Source: Myxococcus xanthus
Lineage (GTDB): Bacteria > Myxococcota > Myxococcia > Myxococcales > Myxococcaceae
DNA: 64,000 nt
Direction: 5' to 3'
Assembly: GCF_006402735.1 (NCBI RefSeq)
Contig: NZ_CP017174.1
Span: forward strand, 7,358,001 to 7,422,000
Positions 25,454 to 33,304 of the stretch are shown here, piece after piece (the stretch's first letter is position 1; each line of letters begins with the position of its first letter). A model generated the notes under the pieces. The model saw only the letters and a program-made list of their open reading frames with translations, was not told the origin of the DNA and did not search any database. The position numbers were made by a program, and so were the translations under genes.

Positions 25454-26527
25454 ATGCCACCGACCGCGACCATCGACCCCGCTGGCACAGTGCGCCCGGG
25501 CGAAGAGCTGAACCTCCCCGCCGTGGATGCCTGGCTCAAGGCCCAGGTGCCCACGCTGGAGGGCTCGCCGGAAGTCACGCAGTACGCGGGCGGCGCCTCC
25601 AACTGGACGTACCGGCTGAAGTACGCCAACCGGGACCTCATCCTGCGCCGGCCTCCCGCGGGGACAAAGGCGAAGTCCGCGCACGACATGGCCCGTGAGT
25701 TCACGGTGCAGCGGGCGCTGAAGCCGGCCTATCCCGTCGTCCCCACCATGGTGGGCCTGTGCCAGGACCCGGCCGTGCTGGGCTCCGACTTCTACGTCAT
25801 GGAGCGCATCGAGGGGCTCATCCCGCGCAAGCACCTGCCCCGAGGGCTGGCGCTGGACGCGAAGCAGACGCGCGAGCTGTGCCTCAACGTCATCTCCAAG
25901 CTCGTGGAGCTGCACGCCGTGGACCCGGCGGCGGTGGGCCTGACGTCACTGGGCAAGGGGCCGGGTTATCCCACGCGGCAGGTGGAGGGCTGGTCGGCGC
26001 GCTACGAGAAGGCACAGACGTGGAACGTCGCCAGCTTCCGCTACGTGCGTGACTGGCTCAAGGCGAACACACCCGCGGACATCGCCACCTGCGTCATCCA
26101 CAACGACTGGCGCTTCGACAACGTGGTGCTCGCCCCGGAGGAGCCCACGCGCATCATCGGCGTGCTCGACTGGGAGATGGCCACCCTGGGTGACCCGCTG
26201 ATGGACCTGGGCAGCGCGCTGGCCTACTGGGTCCATGCCGATGACGACTTCCTCCTACGCTCCACGCGGCGCCAGCCCACGCACCTGCCCGGCATGCTCC
26301 GGCGCGAAGAGGTGGTGGAGTACTACCTGGACCAGACGAAGCTGAAGCCCGCCAACTGGACCTTCTACGAGGTGTTCGGCCTCTTCCGGCTCGCCGTCAT
26401 CGCCCAGCAGATCTACTACCGGTACCACCACAAGCAGACGCGCAACCCCGCGTTCAGGAACTTCTGGGTGCTGGTCAATTACCTGGGCTGGCGCTGCCAC
26501 CGGCTCATCCGCAAGGGGGCGCGCTGA
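25454..26527 (+). CDS. APH-type phosphotransferase (ACAD10/11 N-domain-like)
   Basis: The 357-residue product is an aminoglycoside-phosphotransferase-fold kinase. It has the nucleotide Lys region (DLILRRPPAG), the catalytic loop CVIHNDWRFDN (His216, Asp218) and the metal-binding Asp in GVLDWEMATLGDP (Asp239). Such proteins are found free next to ACADs in bacteria and fused to ACAD in animals, where they phosphorylate the 4-hydroxyl of acyl-CoA. It is far more likely to act here than to confer drug resistance. ATG at 25454 with AAGGGG upstream; the frame is open upstream into the SDR gene but unrelated. Its TGA overlaps the next ATG (TGATG). Confidence 0.9.
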   Translation: MPPTATIDPAGTVRPGEELNLPAVDAWLKAQVPTLEGSPEVTQYAGGASNWTYRLKYANRDLILRRPPAGTKAKSAHDMAREFTVQRALKPAYPVVPTMVGLCQDPAVLGSDFYVMERIEGLIPRKHLPRGLALDAKQTRELCLNVISKLVELHAVDPAAVGLTSLGKGPGYPTRQVEGWSARYEKAQTWNVASFRYVRDWLKANTPADIATCVIHNDWRFDNVVLAPEEPTRIIGVLDWEMATLGDPLMDLGSALAYWVHADDDFLLRSTRRQPTHLPGMLRREEVVEYYLDQTKLKPANWTFYEVFGLFRLAVIAQQIYYRYHHKQTRNPAFRNFWVLVNYLGWRCHRLIRKGAR

Positions 26528-27219
26528 TGGGCGTGGTGTACCTCGTCCGGCACGGCCAGGCCTCGTTCGGCGCGGCGAACTACGACCAGCTCTCGGAGAC
26601 GGGCCTCGTGCAGGCCCGGGTGCTTGGTGAGGCCCTTCGCGAGCGGCTGCCCCGCGTGGACGCCGTCGTCACCGGCACCATGGCGCGGCACCAGCAGACG
26701 GCGGAGGCGTGTCTCGCCGCGCTCGGCTGCGGCACCGTGGCCGTGCAGACTGCGGGCTTCAACGAGTTCGACCACGAGGAAATCGTCGCCCGGCACACGC
26801 CGCGCTACGCGGACCCGGACGTGCTGCGAGCGGAGCTGTCTCAAACGGAGTCGCCCTGGCGCGCCTACCAGGCGCTCTTCACCGACGCCGTGGCCCGCTG
26901 GGTGGCCGGCCAGCACGACGCCGAGTACACCGAGCCCTGGTCCGCCTTCGGCAAGCGGTGCCTCCGCGCGATGGATGCCCTCATCCAGGAGATGGGCGCG
27001 TCGAAGAACGCGCTCGTCTTCACCTCCGGGGGCACCATCACCGCCATCTGCCAGGAGCTGCTCCGCATCCCCGACGAGCACGCCTTCCGACTCAACCTGA
27101 CGCTGGCGAACTGCGGCCTCACCAAGGTCATCTACAGCGAGCGCGGCCGTTACCTGTCCACGCTCAACGAGCACAGCCACTTCGAGGGCGCCCAGCGCGC
27201 GCTGCTCACATACCGCTGA
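26527..27219 (+). CDS. Histidine phosphatase family protein
   Basis: The 230-residue member of the phosphoglycerate-mutase-like superfamily has the phosphohistidine motif LVRHGQASFG (R8-H9-G10) and TGTMARHQQTAEACL. The second His expected in a THGG-type motif is replaced by Ser167 in VFTSGGTITAI. This probably defines a subfamily, but it weakens the case for ordinary phosphatase chemistry. It starts inside the stop of the APH gene (TGATG), so translation is coupled. In this operon it could remove phosphate from an acyl-CoA intermediate or a dead-end product; untested. Its last 14 bases overlap the convergent Ada-like gene. Confidence 0.88.
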   Translation: MGVVYLVRHGQASFGAANYDQLSETGLVQARVLGEALRERLPRVDAVVTGTMARHQQTAEACLAALGCGTVAVQTAGFNEFDHEEIVARHTPRYADPDVLRAELSQTESPWRAYQALFTDAVARWVAGQHDAEYTEPWSAFGKRCLRAMDALIQEMGASKNALVFTSGGTITAICQELLRIPDEHAFRLNLTLANCGLTKVIYSERGRYLSTLNEHSHFEGAQRALLTYR

Positions 27220-28066
27220 GCGGCGCACCGTCGTACCGCAAGTCCTCCCACGCCAGCATCGCCCGCTTGCGTGAGGCGCCCCAGCGGTACTCCCCGAAGA
27301 CGCCCGTCTTGCGCAGCACGCGGTGGCAGGGAATCAAGAGCCCCACGGGATTCTCGCCTACCGCCGAACCCACCGCGCGCATCGCCTTGGGCTTGCCAAT
27401 GGCGCGCGCGAGGTCCTCGTACGTCGTCACCTCGCCCGACGGCACACGCAGCAGCGCCTGCCACACCTGCACCTGGAAGGGCGTTCCCCGTACCAGCACC
27501 GCCAAGGGGCTCGACTCCGAGCCGCCGTGCTCCGCCTGGAAGATGCGCTCCATCCATGGGGCCGTGTCCTCGGCGGACGCCACGAATGTGGCGCGCGGCC
27601 ACTGCTTGCGCAGCGAGGCGAGCGCCTCCTCCTCGGATTCGCCCGTGAGGAAGTGCAGGCCACAGATGCCACGCTCGCAGACCGCGAGCAGACACGCGCC
27701 GAACGGAGACAGGTGGACGCCATGGCGCACGGTGAGCCCTTCGCCGCCCAGCTTGTATTCCCCTGGCGTCATCGACGTCAGCGTCACGAAGAGTTCGTGC
27801 AGCCGGCCGCTGCCCGACAAGCCCACCTCCAGCGACGTCTCCAGCACGCTGCGACGCTCGTCGAGCAGGCGCCGGGCCGAACTCAGTGTGTGCACCTGGA
27901 CGAAGCGCTTGGGGCTGATGCCCGCCCAGCGCGAGAAGAGCCGCTGGAAGTGGAAGGTGCTCAGCCCCACGTGCGCGGCCACGTCGTCCAGGGACGGCTG
28001 CTCGCGGGCATGTGCGTCGAGATAGAGGATGGCTTGTTCGATGCGGGCGTAGTCGCTGGATGCCAT
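27206..28066 (-). CDS. Ada-like: AraC DNA-binding domain fused to methylated-DNA cysteine methyltransferase
   Basis: The 286-residue product has an N-terminal AraC helix-turn-helix region (about residues 8-105, with VGLSTFHFQRLFSRWAGISPKRF) and a C-terminal MGMT domain with VPSGEVTTYEDLARAIGKPKA and the active site IPCHRVL. E. coli Ada additionally has an N-terminal zinc domain that removes methyl phosphotriesters. That domain is absent here, so activation by phosphotriester methylation is not available. The start at 28066 is fixed by AGGAG seven bases upstream. It repairs O6-methylguanine and may also regulate. Monocistronic. Confidence 0.92.
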   Translation of the reverse strand: MASSDYARIEQAILYLDAHAREQPSLDDVAAHVGLSTFHFQRLFSRWAGISPKRFVQVHTLSSARRLLDERRSVLETSLEVGLSGSGRLHELFVTLTSMTPGEYKLGGEGLTVRHGVHLSPFGACLLAVCERGICGLHFLTGESEEEALASLRKQWPRATFVASAEDTAPWMERIFQAEHGGSESSPLAVLVRGTPFQVQVWQALLRVPSGEVTTYEDLARAIGKPKAMRAVGSAVGENPVGLLIPCHRVLRKTGVFGEYRWGASRKRAMLAWEDLRYDGAPLSGM

Positions 28067-28232
28067 GCCGATGCTCCTGGGATGCGCTTCGCGAAAACGT
28101 ATGTCCGCCAACACATGGTGGAGCAACCCGGTTCTTGCGCTGTCCTTGCGCGCCGGGCGTGCGTTGACATGAGGTGTCATTGTGCAACAACGGGAAGGCC
28201 CACCCCGCACATCGCCTCAGGCAAGGAGCGCC

Positions 28233-28601
28233 ATGCTTCCAGAGGAAGACTTCCTGGCCGCGGAGGAGGCGCTCAGACAGGCCATGCTCTCGAGCGATGT
28301 CACCGCGCTCGACGCCCTCCTCTCCGACGACCTCATCTTCGTCAGCCACACCGGCCGCGTCCTCGACAAGGAAGCCGACCTGGAATCGCATCGCTCGGGA
28401 GCCCTGCGCCTCACACGGGTGGACTTCACCGACACACACTTCCGCTACCTTTCCGCGGGCGCCGTGGTCGTCGTTCATGCCGCGCTATCCGGTGAGTTCC
28501 AGGGAGCCCACTTCGAAGGAAACTTCCGCTACACGCGCGTGTGGCAGGTCGTGGACGACGCGCCGCAGGTCGTCGCGGCCCAGTGCACGGCGATGGGTTG
28601 A
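28233..28601 (+). CDS. NTF2-fold (SnoaL/DUF4440-like) small protein
   Basis: The 122-residue product has the cone-shaped NTF2-like pattern: a helical start (EDFLAAEEALRQAMLSSDVTALDALLSDDLIFVSHTGR) followed by beta strands (VDFTDTHFRYLSAGAVVVVHAAL, FRYTRVWQVVDD). Members include enzymes, binding proteins and immunity-type domains, so the role is open. ATG at 28233 with a clear AAGGAG. It is divergent from the Ada-like gene. A TTGACA and a TGACA-N5-TGTCA dyad (28165-28179) lie upstream and may mark its promoter. Confidence 0.8.
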   Translation: MLPEEDFLAAEEALRQAMLSSDVTALDALLSDDLIFVSHTGRVLDKEADLESHRSGALRLTRVDFTDTHFRYLSAGAVVVVHAALSGEFQGAHFEGNFRYTRVWQVVDDAPQVVAAQCTAMG

Positions 28602-28967
28602 CTTGACTCCTGAGAGGCGAGCGCTTATCCGTTACCGCCAATGACGTCGCTAAGCGCCATGTGTCGAATGTCGATGCCGGGTGGGCTCTCGCCCTCCAGG
28701 TTCGGCTGATGTCCGTCCGACCCTGGTGAGCCACCGAGCCCATCCACCCGCGAGGGTTGGTGGGCTCCGTCGTTTCTGGACGCGCGCTGCCCTCGCACTT
28801 TCCCACCGAGGCGCCGCGCTCCATGAGCACGCCGAACAAACGTCCTCTGCATTTCAACTTGCCGCGCGGCCTGTTCCCGGTGCGCGACTGCCCCTGACGG
28901 CACGCCGTCTTCTCCCAGCCCTCCGCGTCCAGGAGGGCCGTTCCCGCATCACTCCCGGAGAATCTCC
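28602..28967 (+). promoter_or_regulatory. Structured leader in front of metX
   Basis: This 366-base gap has no credible gene. It holds: (1) GCGCTTA (28621-28627) pairing with TAAGCGC (28651-28657), with an inner CGTTA/TGACG stem; (2) a hairpin CCAGG...CCTGG (28696-28726) closed by GGCTC/GAGCC; (3) GAGCCCA (28736-28742) pairing with TGGGCTC (28761-28767) as a 14-bp stem with one mismatch and a GCGA loop, followed by CGTCGTTT. A second copy of TGGGCTC (28682-28688) can compete for the same GAGCCCA, as in attenuators. TTGACT-N16-TTATCC (28603-28630) could be the promoter, in which case element 1 would be an operator. It does not match the SAM or SAH riboswitch consensus as I know it. Confidence 0.45.
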
Positions 28968-30287
28968 GTGCCCATCACCCACCTCCCCGCTCCACGCCTC
29001 TTCGACGCCTCCCTGCCCGACCTGACGCTGGAGGCGGGCGCCCGCATCACGAACCACCTCGTCCGCGGCTGGTGGTGGGGCCCCTCGGAGGACGTCCCCT
29101 GGCTCGAGTCGCGCGCACGCGTTCTCTCCGAGGACGAAGCCCAGGCGAGCGCGCTGCGCGTCGTCCGCCGCACCGTGGCCGAACAGCAGGCGCTCGCGGC
29201 GGAAGCCCGTCACCGAGGCCCGGCCCGGGCCCCCACGTCCGTCCCCACGGTGCTGCTGGTCCACGCGCTCACCGGCGACATGCGCGCGGGCGGCAAGGGC
29301 GGCTGGTGGGAGCCGCTCATCGGCCCGCGGCGCGCGCTGGACCCGTCCCGCGTGCGGCTCCTGTGCTTCAACAACCTGGGCTCCTGCTACGGCACCACCG
29401 GCCCCGCCGACGAGGGCTTCCCGCTGCGGACGGACGACGCGCGCTTCGGTCCGCCGTTGCCACTGCCCAAGGGCGACCTGCGCCAGGACGAACAGCGCCT
29501 GCCCGCCACCGTCACGCCGTGGGACCAGGCCCGGAGCATCCTGCTGGCCATGGACGCGCTGGGACTGGACGAAGTGGAGCTCGTCACTGGCGGCTCGCTG
29601 GGCGGCATGGTGGTGCTCTGCCTCGCGGCGCTGGCGCCAGAGCGCTTCGCGCGGCTCTTCCCCATCGCCACCACGGAGTCCGCCACCGCGTGGGTGGTGG
29701 GCCTCAACCACGTGGCGAGGCAGGCCCTGCTGATGGACCCGGGCTTCCCCGAGTCCCCCCGCCGGGGCCTGGAACTGGCCCGGCAGCTCGCGATGCTCAC
29801 CTACCGCGCGGAGCCCGGCCTGGACGCGCACCAGGGCCGCCCCGACGAGTGGTCCTCACGCGCGCTGCACCCCATGCACAGCTACCTGGAGTACCAGGGC
29901 CAGAAGCTGGAGAGCCGCTTCGACGCGCGCGCTTACCTGGCGCAGCTGGGCGCCATGGACCACCACGACTTGTCACGCTTCCCGGGAGGCGGCCTGGCCC
30001 GCATCCGCGCGAGCGCGCTGTGCGTGGGCATCGACACCGACCAGCTCTTCTTCCCCAGCCACATGGCGACGCTGGCGCGGCGGCTGCGCGAGCACGGCCT
30101 CCACGCCGAGCACGCCACGCTGTCCAGTCAGCACGGGCACGACGGCTTCCTGCTGGAGTGGGACGCCATGGCCGTCCTGCTCGCGCGGGCGCTCGCCCTG
30201 CCTACCGCCAGGAGTCCGGTGCACGCCTTCCCGCGCTGGCCGGAAGCGCGCCCCGCCCTCAGCTCACCTTGCGGGACGAAGGCGTGA
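28968..30287 (+). CDS. metX: Homoserine O-acetyltransferase (MetX-like)
   Basis: The 439-residue alpha/beta hydrolase has MetX-family landmarks in order: VHALTGDMRAGG, GGWWEPLIGPRRALD, FNNLGSCYGTTGPADEG, the nucleophile elbow GGSLGGM (Ser210), VGIDTDQLFFPS (Asp) and GHDGFLLEW (His). MetX acetylates homoserine for methionine synthesis. The sequence is somewhat divergent: GGSLGG rather than GGSMGG, and an N-terminal extension, so succinyl specificity or another acceptor is not excluded. GTG at 28968 with GGAGAAT upstream. Its last 29 bases overlap the convergent RCK gene. The structured leader upstream is the likely control point. Confidence 0.8.
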   Translation: MPITHLPAPRLFDASLPDLTLEAGARITNHLVRGWWWGPSEDVPWLESRARVLSEDEAQASALRVVRRTVAEQQALAAEARHRGPARAPTSVPTVLLVHALTGDMRAGGKGGWWEPLIGPRRALDPSRVRLLCFNNLGSCYGTTGPADEGFPLRTDDARFGPPLPLPKGDLRQDEQRLPATVTPWDQARSILLAMDALGLDEVELVTGGSLGGMVVLCLAALAPERFARLFPIATTESATAWVVGLNHVARQALLMDPGFPESPRRGLELARQLAMLTYRAEPGLDAHQGRPDEWSSRALHPMHSYLEYQGQKLESRFDARAYLAQLGAMDHHDLSRFPGGGLARIRASALCVGIDTDQLFFPSHMATLARRLREHGLHAEHATLSSQHGHDGFLLEWDAMAVLLARALALPTARSPVHAFPRWPEARPALSSPCGTKA

Positions 30288-31356
30288 CCACGGCCACCGG
30301 CTCGTGGTGGGACCACAGGGGCGGCTCGGCCTCGTGAGTGAAGGCGCGCAGCCGCCGGTACTCCGGATAGGACGCCTGGAGCGACAGCACGTCTCCAGGC
30401 CGGATGACCTCGTCCCCCTGCGGGTGGAGCCGCTCCTCGCCACTGCGTTGCAGCGACAGCGCCAGGCAGCCGAACCGGTCCCGCACCTCGGAGATGGTGA
30501 GACCCGGCAGGCCCAGGCGCGCCTCGAACAGGGAGACGACCATCAGGTGCTTCGCCAGGTGGAACGAGTGGACGATGCGCGGGTCCATGGCCGCCAGCGC
30601 CATGGCCGGGGCCGCCAGCGACGAGCTGGAGAGCGCTTCCGCCTTGAACGTCTCGCGCACCTTGCCGCTCAAGTCGTCATCGAAGAGGCGGATGACCACG
30701 CGAATGTCCGGGTTGAGCTTGCGCGCGTCCAGGGCGATGTTGAGGTTCGCCAGGTCGTCGTCCGTCGCGCAGACGATAGCGGACGCGTCCTTCACGTTGG
30801 TGCGAGGCAGGCACAGCGGGCTGCGCGTGTCGTCGATGAGCAGCGGCACCAGCTCGTCGCGCAGCGCGGACACGAAGGCCGCGTCCTCGCGCTTCTCCAC
30901 CACCACCACGTCCTTGCCCATCTCCCGCAGCTGCGTCACCACGCGGTAGCCCACCCGCCCCGCTCCACACACCACGACGTGGCCCTTCATCGTCTCGGAG
31001 ACCACTTCGATCCACTCCTTGTCGTTCTTGTGCCGGGCGAAGAAGAGGTACGCGAAGCGCACCACACCATCCGCGACCAGCGCAATGCCTGATGGCGGAA
31101 TCACCAGGTTGAGCATCTCCACCAGCCAGTCGTCCACATAGGGCAGCGACGGCTGGCCATAGAGCAGGAAGTAGGTGTGGTGCAGCGCCTCGCCGAAGTC
31201 GATGCGATCGCCGCCCGGTCCCCGGAAGCGCCAGTGGAAGAGCAGCGGCGCTCCCAGGAACAGCACGGCGGACAGCATCAGCGTGGTGCGAAAGCGCCGC
31301 ACCAGCGCCCGCAGGTAGCGCAGATTGGCCCGGAAGTGCCTGCGGGACTGCTTCAT
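30259..31356 (-). CDS. Two-helix membrane protein with RCK (TrkA-N/TrkA-C) domains
   Basis: The 365-residue product has one helix at about residues 22-43, a pore-like region (HHTYFLLYGQPSLPYVDDW) and a second helix at about 80-108. An RCK domain follows with the Rossmann motif VVVCGAGRVGYRVV and Glu/Asp at the end of beta-2 (VVVEKRED), and then a TrkA-C domain at about 275-340. This is the layout of MthK/Kch-type potassium channels, but the expected TVGYG filter is absent. It may be a regulatory homologue, a channel of other selectivity, or a subunit that needs a partner. It starts 13 bases before the tatC stop on the same strand side and may share the tat promoter. Confidence 0.85.
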   Translation of the reverse strand: MKQSRRHFRANLRYLRALVRRFRTTLMLSAVLFLGAPLLFHWRFRGPGGDRIDFGEALHHTYFLLYGQPSLPYVDDWLVEMLNLVIPPSGIALVADGVVRFAYLFFARHKNDKEWIEVVSETMKGHVVVCGAGRVGYRVVTQLREMGKDVVVVEKREDAAFVSALRDELVPLLIDDTRSPLCLPRTNVKDASAIVCATDDDLANLNIALDARKLNPDIRVVIRLFDDDLSGKVRETFKAEALSSSSLAAPAMALAAMDPRIVHSFHLAKHLMVVSLFEARLGLPGLTISEVRDRFGCLALSLQRSGEERLHPQGDEVIRPGDVLSLQASYPEYRRLRAFTHEAEPPLWSHHEPVAVVTPSSRKVS

Positions 31357-31369
31357 GGAGGCTCCTCGA

Positions 31370-32575
31370 CTACGACGCCGGGGTGATGCCCGTTTCCGCC
31401 GAGTTCCGCGCGCGACGCCGCTCCACCATCCACACCAGCAGCACGCCCAGCTCGTAGCAGAGCAGCATGGGGCCGGCCATCAGCGACAGGTTCACCACGT
31501 CTCCCGTGGGGGTGATGATGGCCGCCGCGATGAGGCACACCACGAAGGCGTGGCGCTGATACCTGAAGAGCCAGGACGACTTCACCACGCCCACCACGCC
31601 CAGCAGGGCCATGACGAGCGGCAGCTCGAAGATGATGCCGAAGGCGAGGATGAGCAGCAGCACCAGCGAGAGCTGCTCGTGCATGGACAACATGGGCCGC
31701 GTCCAGCGCGCCGCCTCATGTGCCGCGTGCGCCGTGGCCAGCTCCTTCTCCAGCCGCCACAGCCCCGCCAGTTCCTCGGTGCGCGTGGGGGCGATGCCCG
31801 CCAGCAGGCTCGCCGAGCCGTCCATGGCCGCCGCCGCCGCCGCGAAGTCCTTCTTCTCGTAGGCCGTCACGGCCTCCACGCGCTTCTCCACCGCCTGCCG
31901 AAGCACGCCGCGGGACTGCGCGCCATAGCCCACCGACGCCGCGTCCAAGAGCCGCCCCAGGCCATCCAGCCGCCCCGTCATCTCCACGCTGGCGGCGGGC
32001 GCGACCTCCGGCGCGGGCGCCTGCCCCTCGCCCTCCGCGCGCAGTTGGGTGCTCGTCTCCTTCGCGATGCGCCCCGCTTCCTCCGCTTCACCCAGGCGCA
32101 GGAAGCGCAAGGCGTCGTCCGCGCGCAGCCGGGCCGTGTCCAGGCGCTGCTCCAGCGCGAGCGTCTCCTCCTCGTTGAGGAGGAAGGTGAACATGGAGGG
32201 CAGCACCGCGAAGTAGCAGAAGGCGGCGCCGAGGAGGAAGGCGATGGAGCCGAACGCCACGAAGGGCGCGGCGAAGCGGCGCTCCTCCGGATACAGGCCG
32301 GGCGAGACGAAGCCCCAGATCTGCATCAGGATGACGGGCGTGGTGAGGAAGATGCCGCAGTACACGCCCACCTTCATCAGGACGTTCAGCTCTTCGATGC
32401 CGGACGTGTAGATGAGCGAGCGATTCTCGGGCGGCAGCGCATCCAGCACCGGCTGCATCAGCAGGCCGAAAATCGGCTTGGCGAAGACGAGCGAAATCGT
32501 CCCCAGGACGAGCACCGCGATGGTGCACCGCATGAGGCGCGAGCGGAGCTCCGTCAGGTGGTCCGCCAGACTCAT
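31370..32575 (-). CDS. tatC: TatC, Sec-independent translocase, with large periplasmic insertion
   Basis: The 401-residue product has the six-helix TatC core: ADHLTELRSRLM at the N terminus, IWGFVSPGLYPEERR in the first cytoplasmic loop (twin-arginine contact region), FELPLV (conserved Glu in helix 4) and TPTGDVVNLSLMAGPMLLCYELG. TatC is normally about 250 residues. Here about 145 extra residues (roughly 135-295) lie between helices 3 and 4, on the periplasmic side. The insert is Glu/Ala/Arg-rich, with helical repeats and a short Pro-rich break. TatC binds twin-arginine signal peptides together with TatB. It follows tatB by 48 bases, and the RCK gene follows by 13. Confidence 0.95.
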   Translation of the reverse strand: MSLADHLTELRSRLMRCTIAVLVLGTISLVFAKPIFGLLMQPVLDALPPENRSLIYTSGIEELNVLMKVGVYCGIFLTTPVILMQIWGFVSPGLYPEERRFAAPFVAFGSIAFLLGAAFCYFAVLPSMFTFLLNEEETLALEQRLDTARLRADDALRFLRLGEAEEAGRIAKETSTQLRAEGEGQAPAPEVAPAASVEMTGRLDGLGRLLDAASVGYGAQSRGVLRQAVEKRVEAVTAYEKKDFAAAAAAMDGSASLLAGIAPTRTEELAGLWRLEKELATAHAAHEAARWTRPMLSMHEQLSLVLLLILAFGIIFELPLVMALLGVVGVVKSSWLFRYQRHAFVVCLIAAAIITPTGDVVNLSLMAGPMLLCYELGVLLVWMVERRRARNSAETGITPAS

Positions 32576-32623
32576 GCGCAGCTCGGAGTCGGCACCGGGG
32601 TTGATGGGCGGGGGGCTCAGGGC

Positions 32624-33172
32624 TCAGCTCCGTTTCGGGGCGTTGCGCGCCACCGTCCCCGGGATGGGAGACAGCGTGGGCGAGGTGGCGGAGGAAGCAG
32701 TCGGCTCGGGAGACGCCTCGGCGGTGGGCTCCGCGCCCGGCTCCGCGGCCACGGCGTCCTGCGCGGGCGTCTCCCCGGCATGCACGTCCGCGGCGGACAC
32801 GTCACGAGGCCCCTGCGCGTCCATTTCCAGCACCTGCGTGGGCGACGAGGGCTGAGGGGATGCCGCATCGGCCGGAGGCGGCGCGCCGTCCGTGGCGGGA
32901 GGCAGGGTGGCCTCGGGCCCACCCACGGCCTGCGGCGGCTGGGGCGCGAAGCGCGTCCCGGGCCTCACGGGCGCGGTGGGAGGCTCTCCGATTTCCTGGT
33001 CCATGGCGTAGAACTCACGCTCCACGACGTTGCGGACCTCATCCGTCTGGCGGCGGAATTCGCGCAGGAACTTGCCGATGCCGCGCGCGAGCTCGGGCAA
33101 CCGCTGCGGCCCGAGAATGAGCAGCGCGGCCACCAGGATGAACACCATTTCGCCTGCGCCGATGTTGAACAT
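32624..33172 (-). CDS. tatB: TatB-type Sec-independent translocase subunit
   Basis: The 182-residue product has a single N-terminal membrane helix followed by the hinge Gly-Pro (LLILGPQRLPELARGIGKF), an amphipathic helix (REFRRQTDEVRNVVEREF), and a long disordered Pro/Ala/Glu-rich tail of about 110 residues. Length and position before tatC favour TatB over TatA; tatA is not in the window. It receives substrates from TatC. ATG at 33172 with AGGAAAA upstream. The tail is longer than in enteric TatB. Confidence 0.9.
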   Translation of the reverse strand: MFNIGAGEMVFILVAALLILGPQRLPELARGIGKFLREFRRQTDEVRNVVEREFYAMDQEIGEPPTAPVRPGTRFAPQPPQAVGGPEATLPPATDGAPPPADAASPQPSSPTQVLEMDAQGPRDVSAADVHAGETPAQDAVAAEPGAEPTAEASPEPTASSATSPTLSPIPGTVARNAPKRS

Positions 33173-33304
33173 TTTTCCTGACGCGCTCCCCGGAGCAGCC
33201 CGGTTTATCGCGCCCCAGGGAGACAGGCGCAACCGTTCGTCTCGCCAAAGCATCCGCCCGCCACCCGGAATGGGCGGCAGGCAACCCGAAGGCGCCCTTT
33301 CATA

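Noticed and set aside
25454..26527. Aminoglycoside-resistance phosphotransferase
   Set aside because: The kinase fold is shared, but position in an ACAD/SDR operon and similarity to the ACAD10/11 kinase domain argue for an acyl-CoA role rather than drug resistance.
28602..28967. A known SAM-I, SAM-II or SAH riboswitch ahead of metX
   Set aside because: The leader is structured, but I cannot match the conserved core sequences of those classes by eye. It is reported only as an unassigned structured leader.
31325..33181. 618-codon plus-strand open frame opposite tatC and tatB
   Set aside because: Antisense shadow; composition almost only Arg, Gly, His, Gln and Ala.
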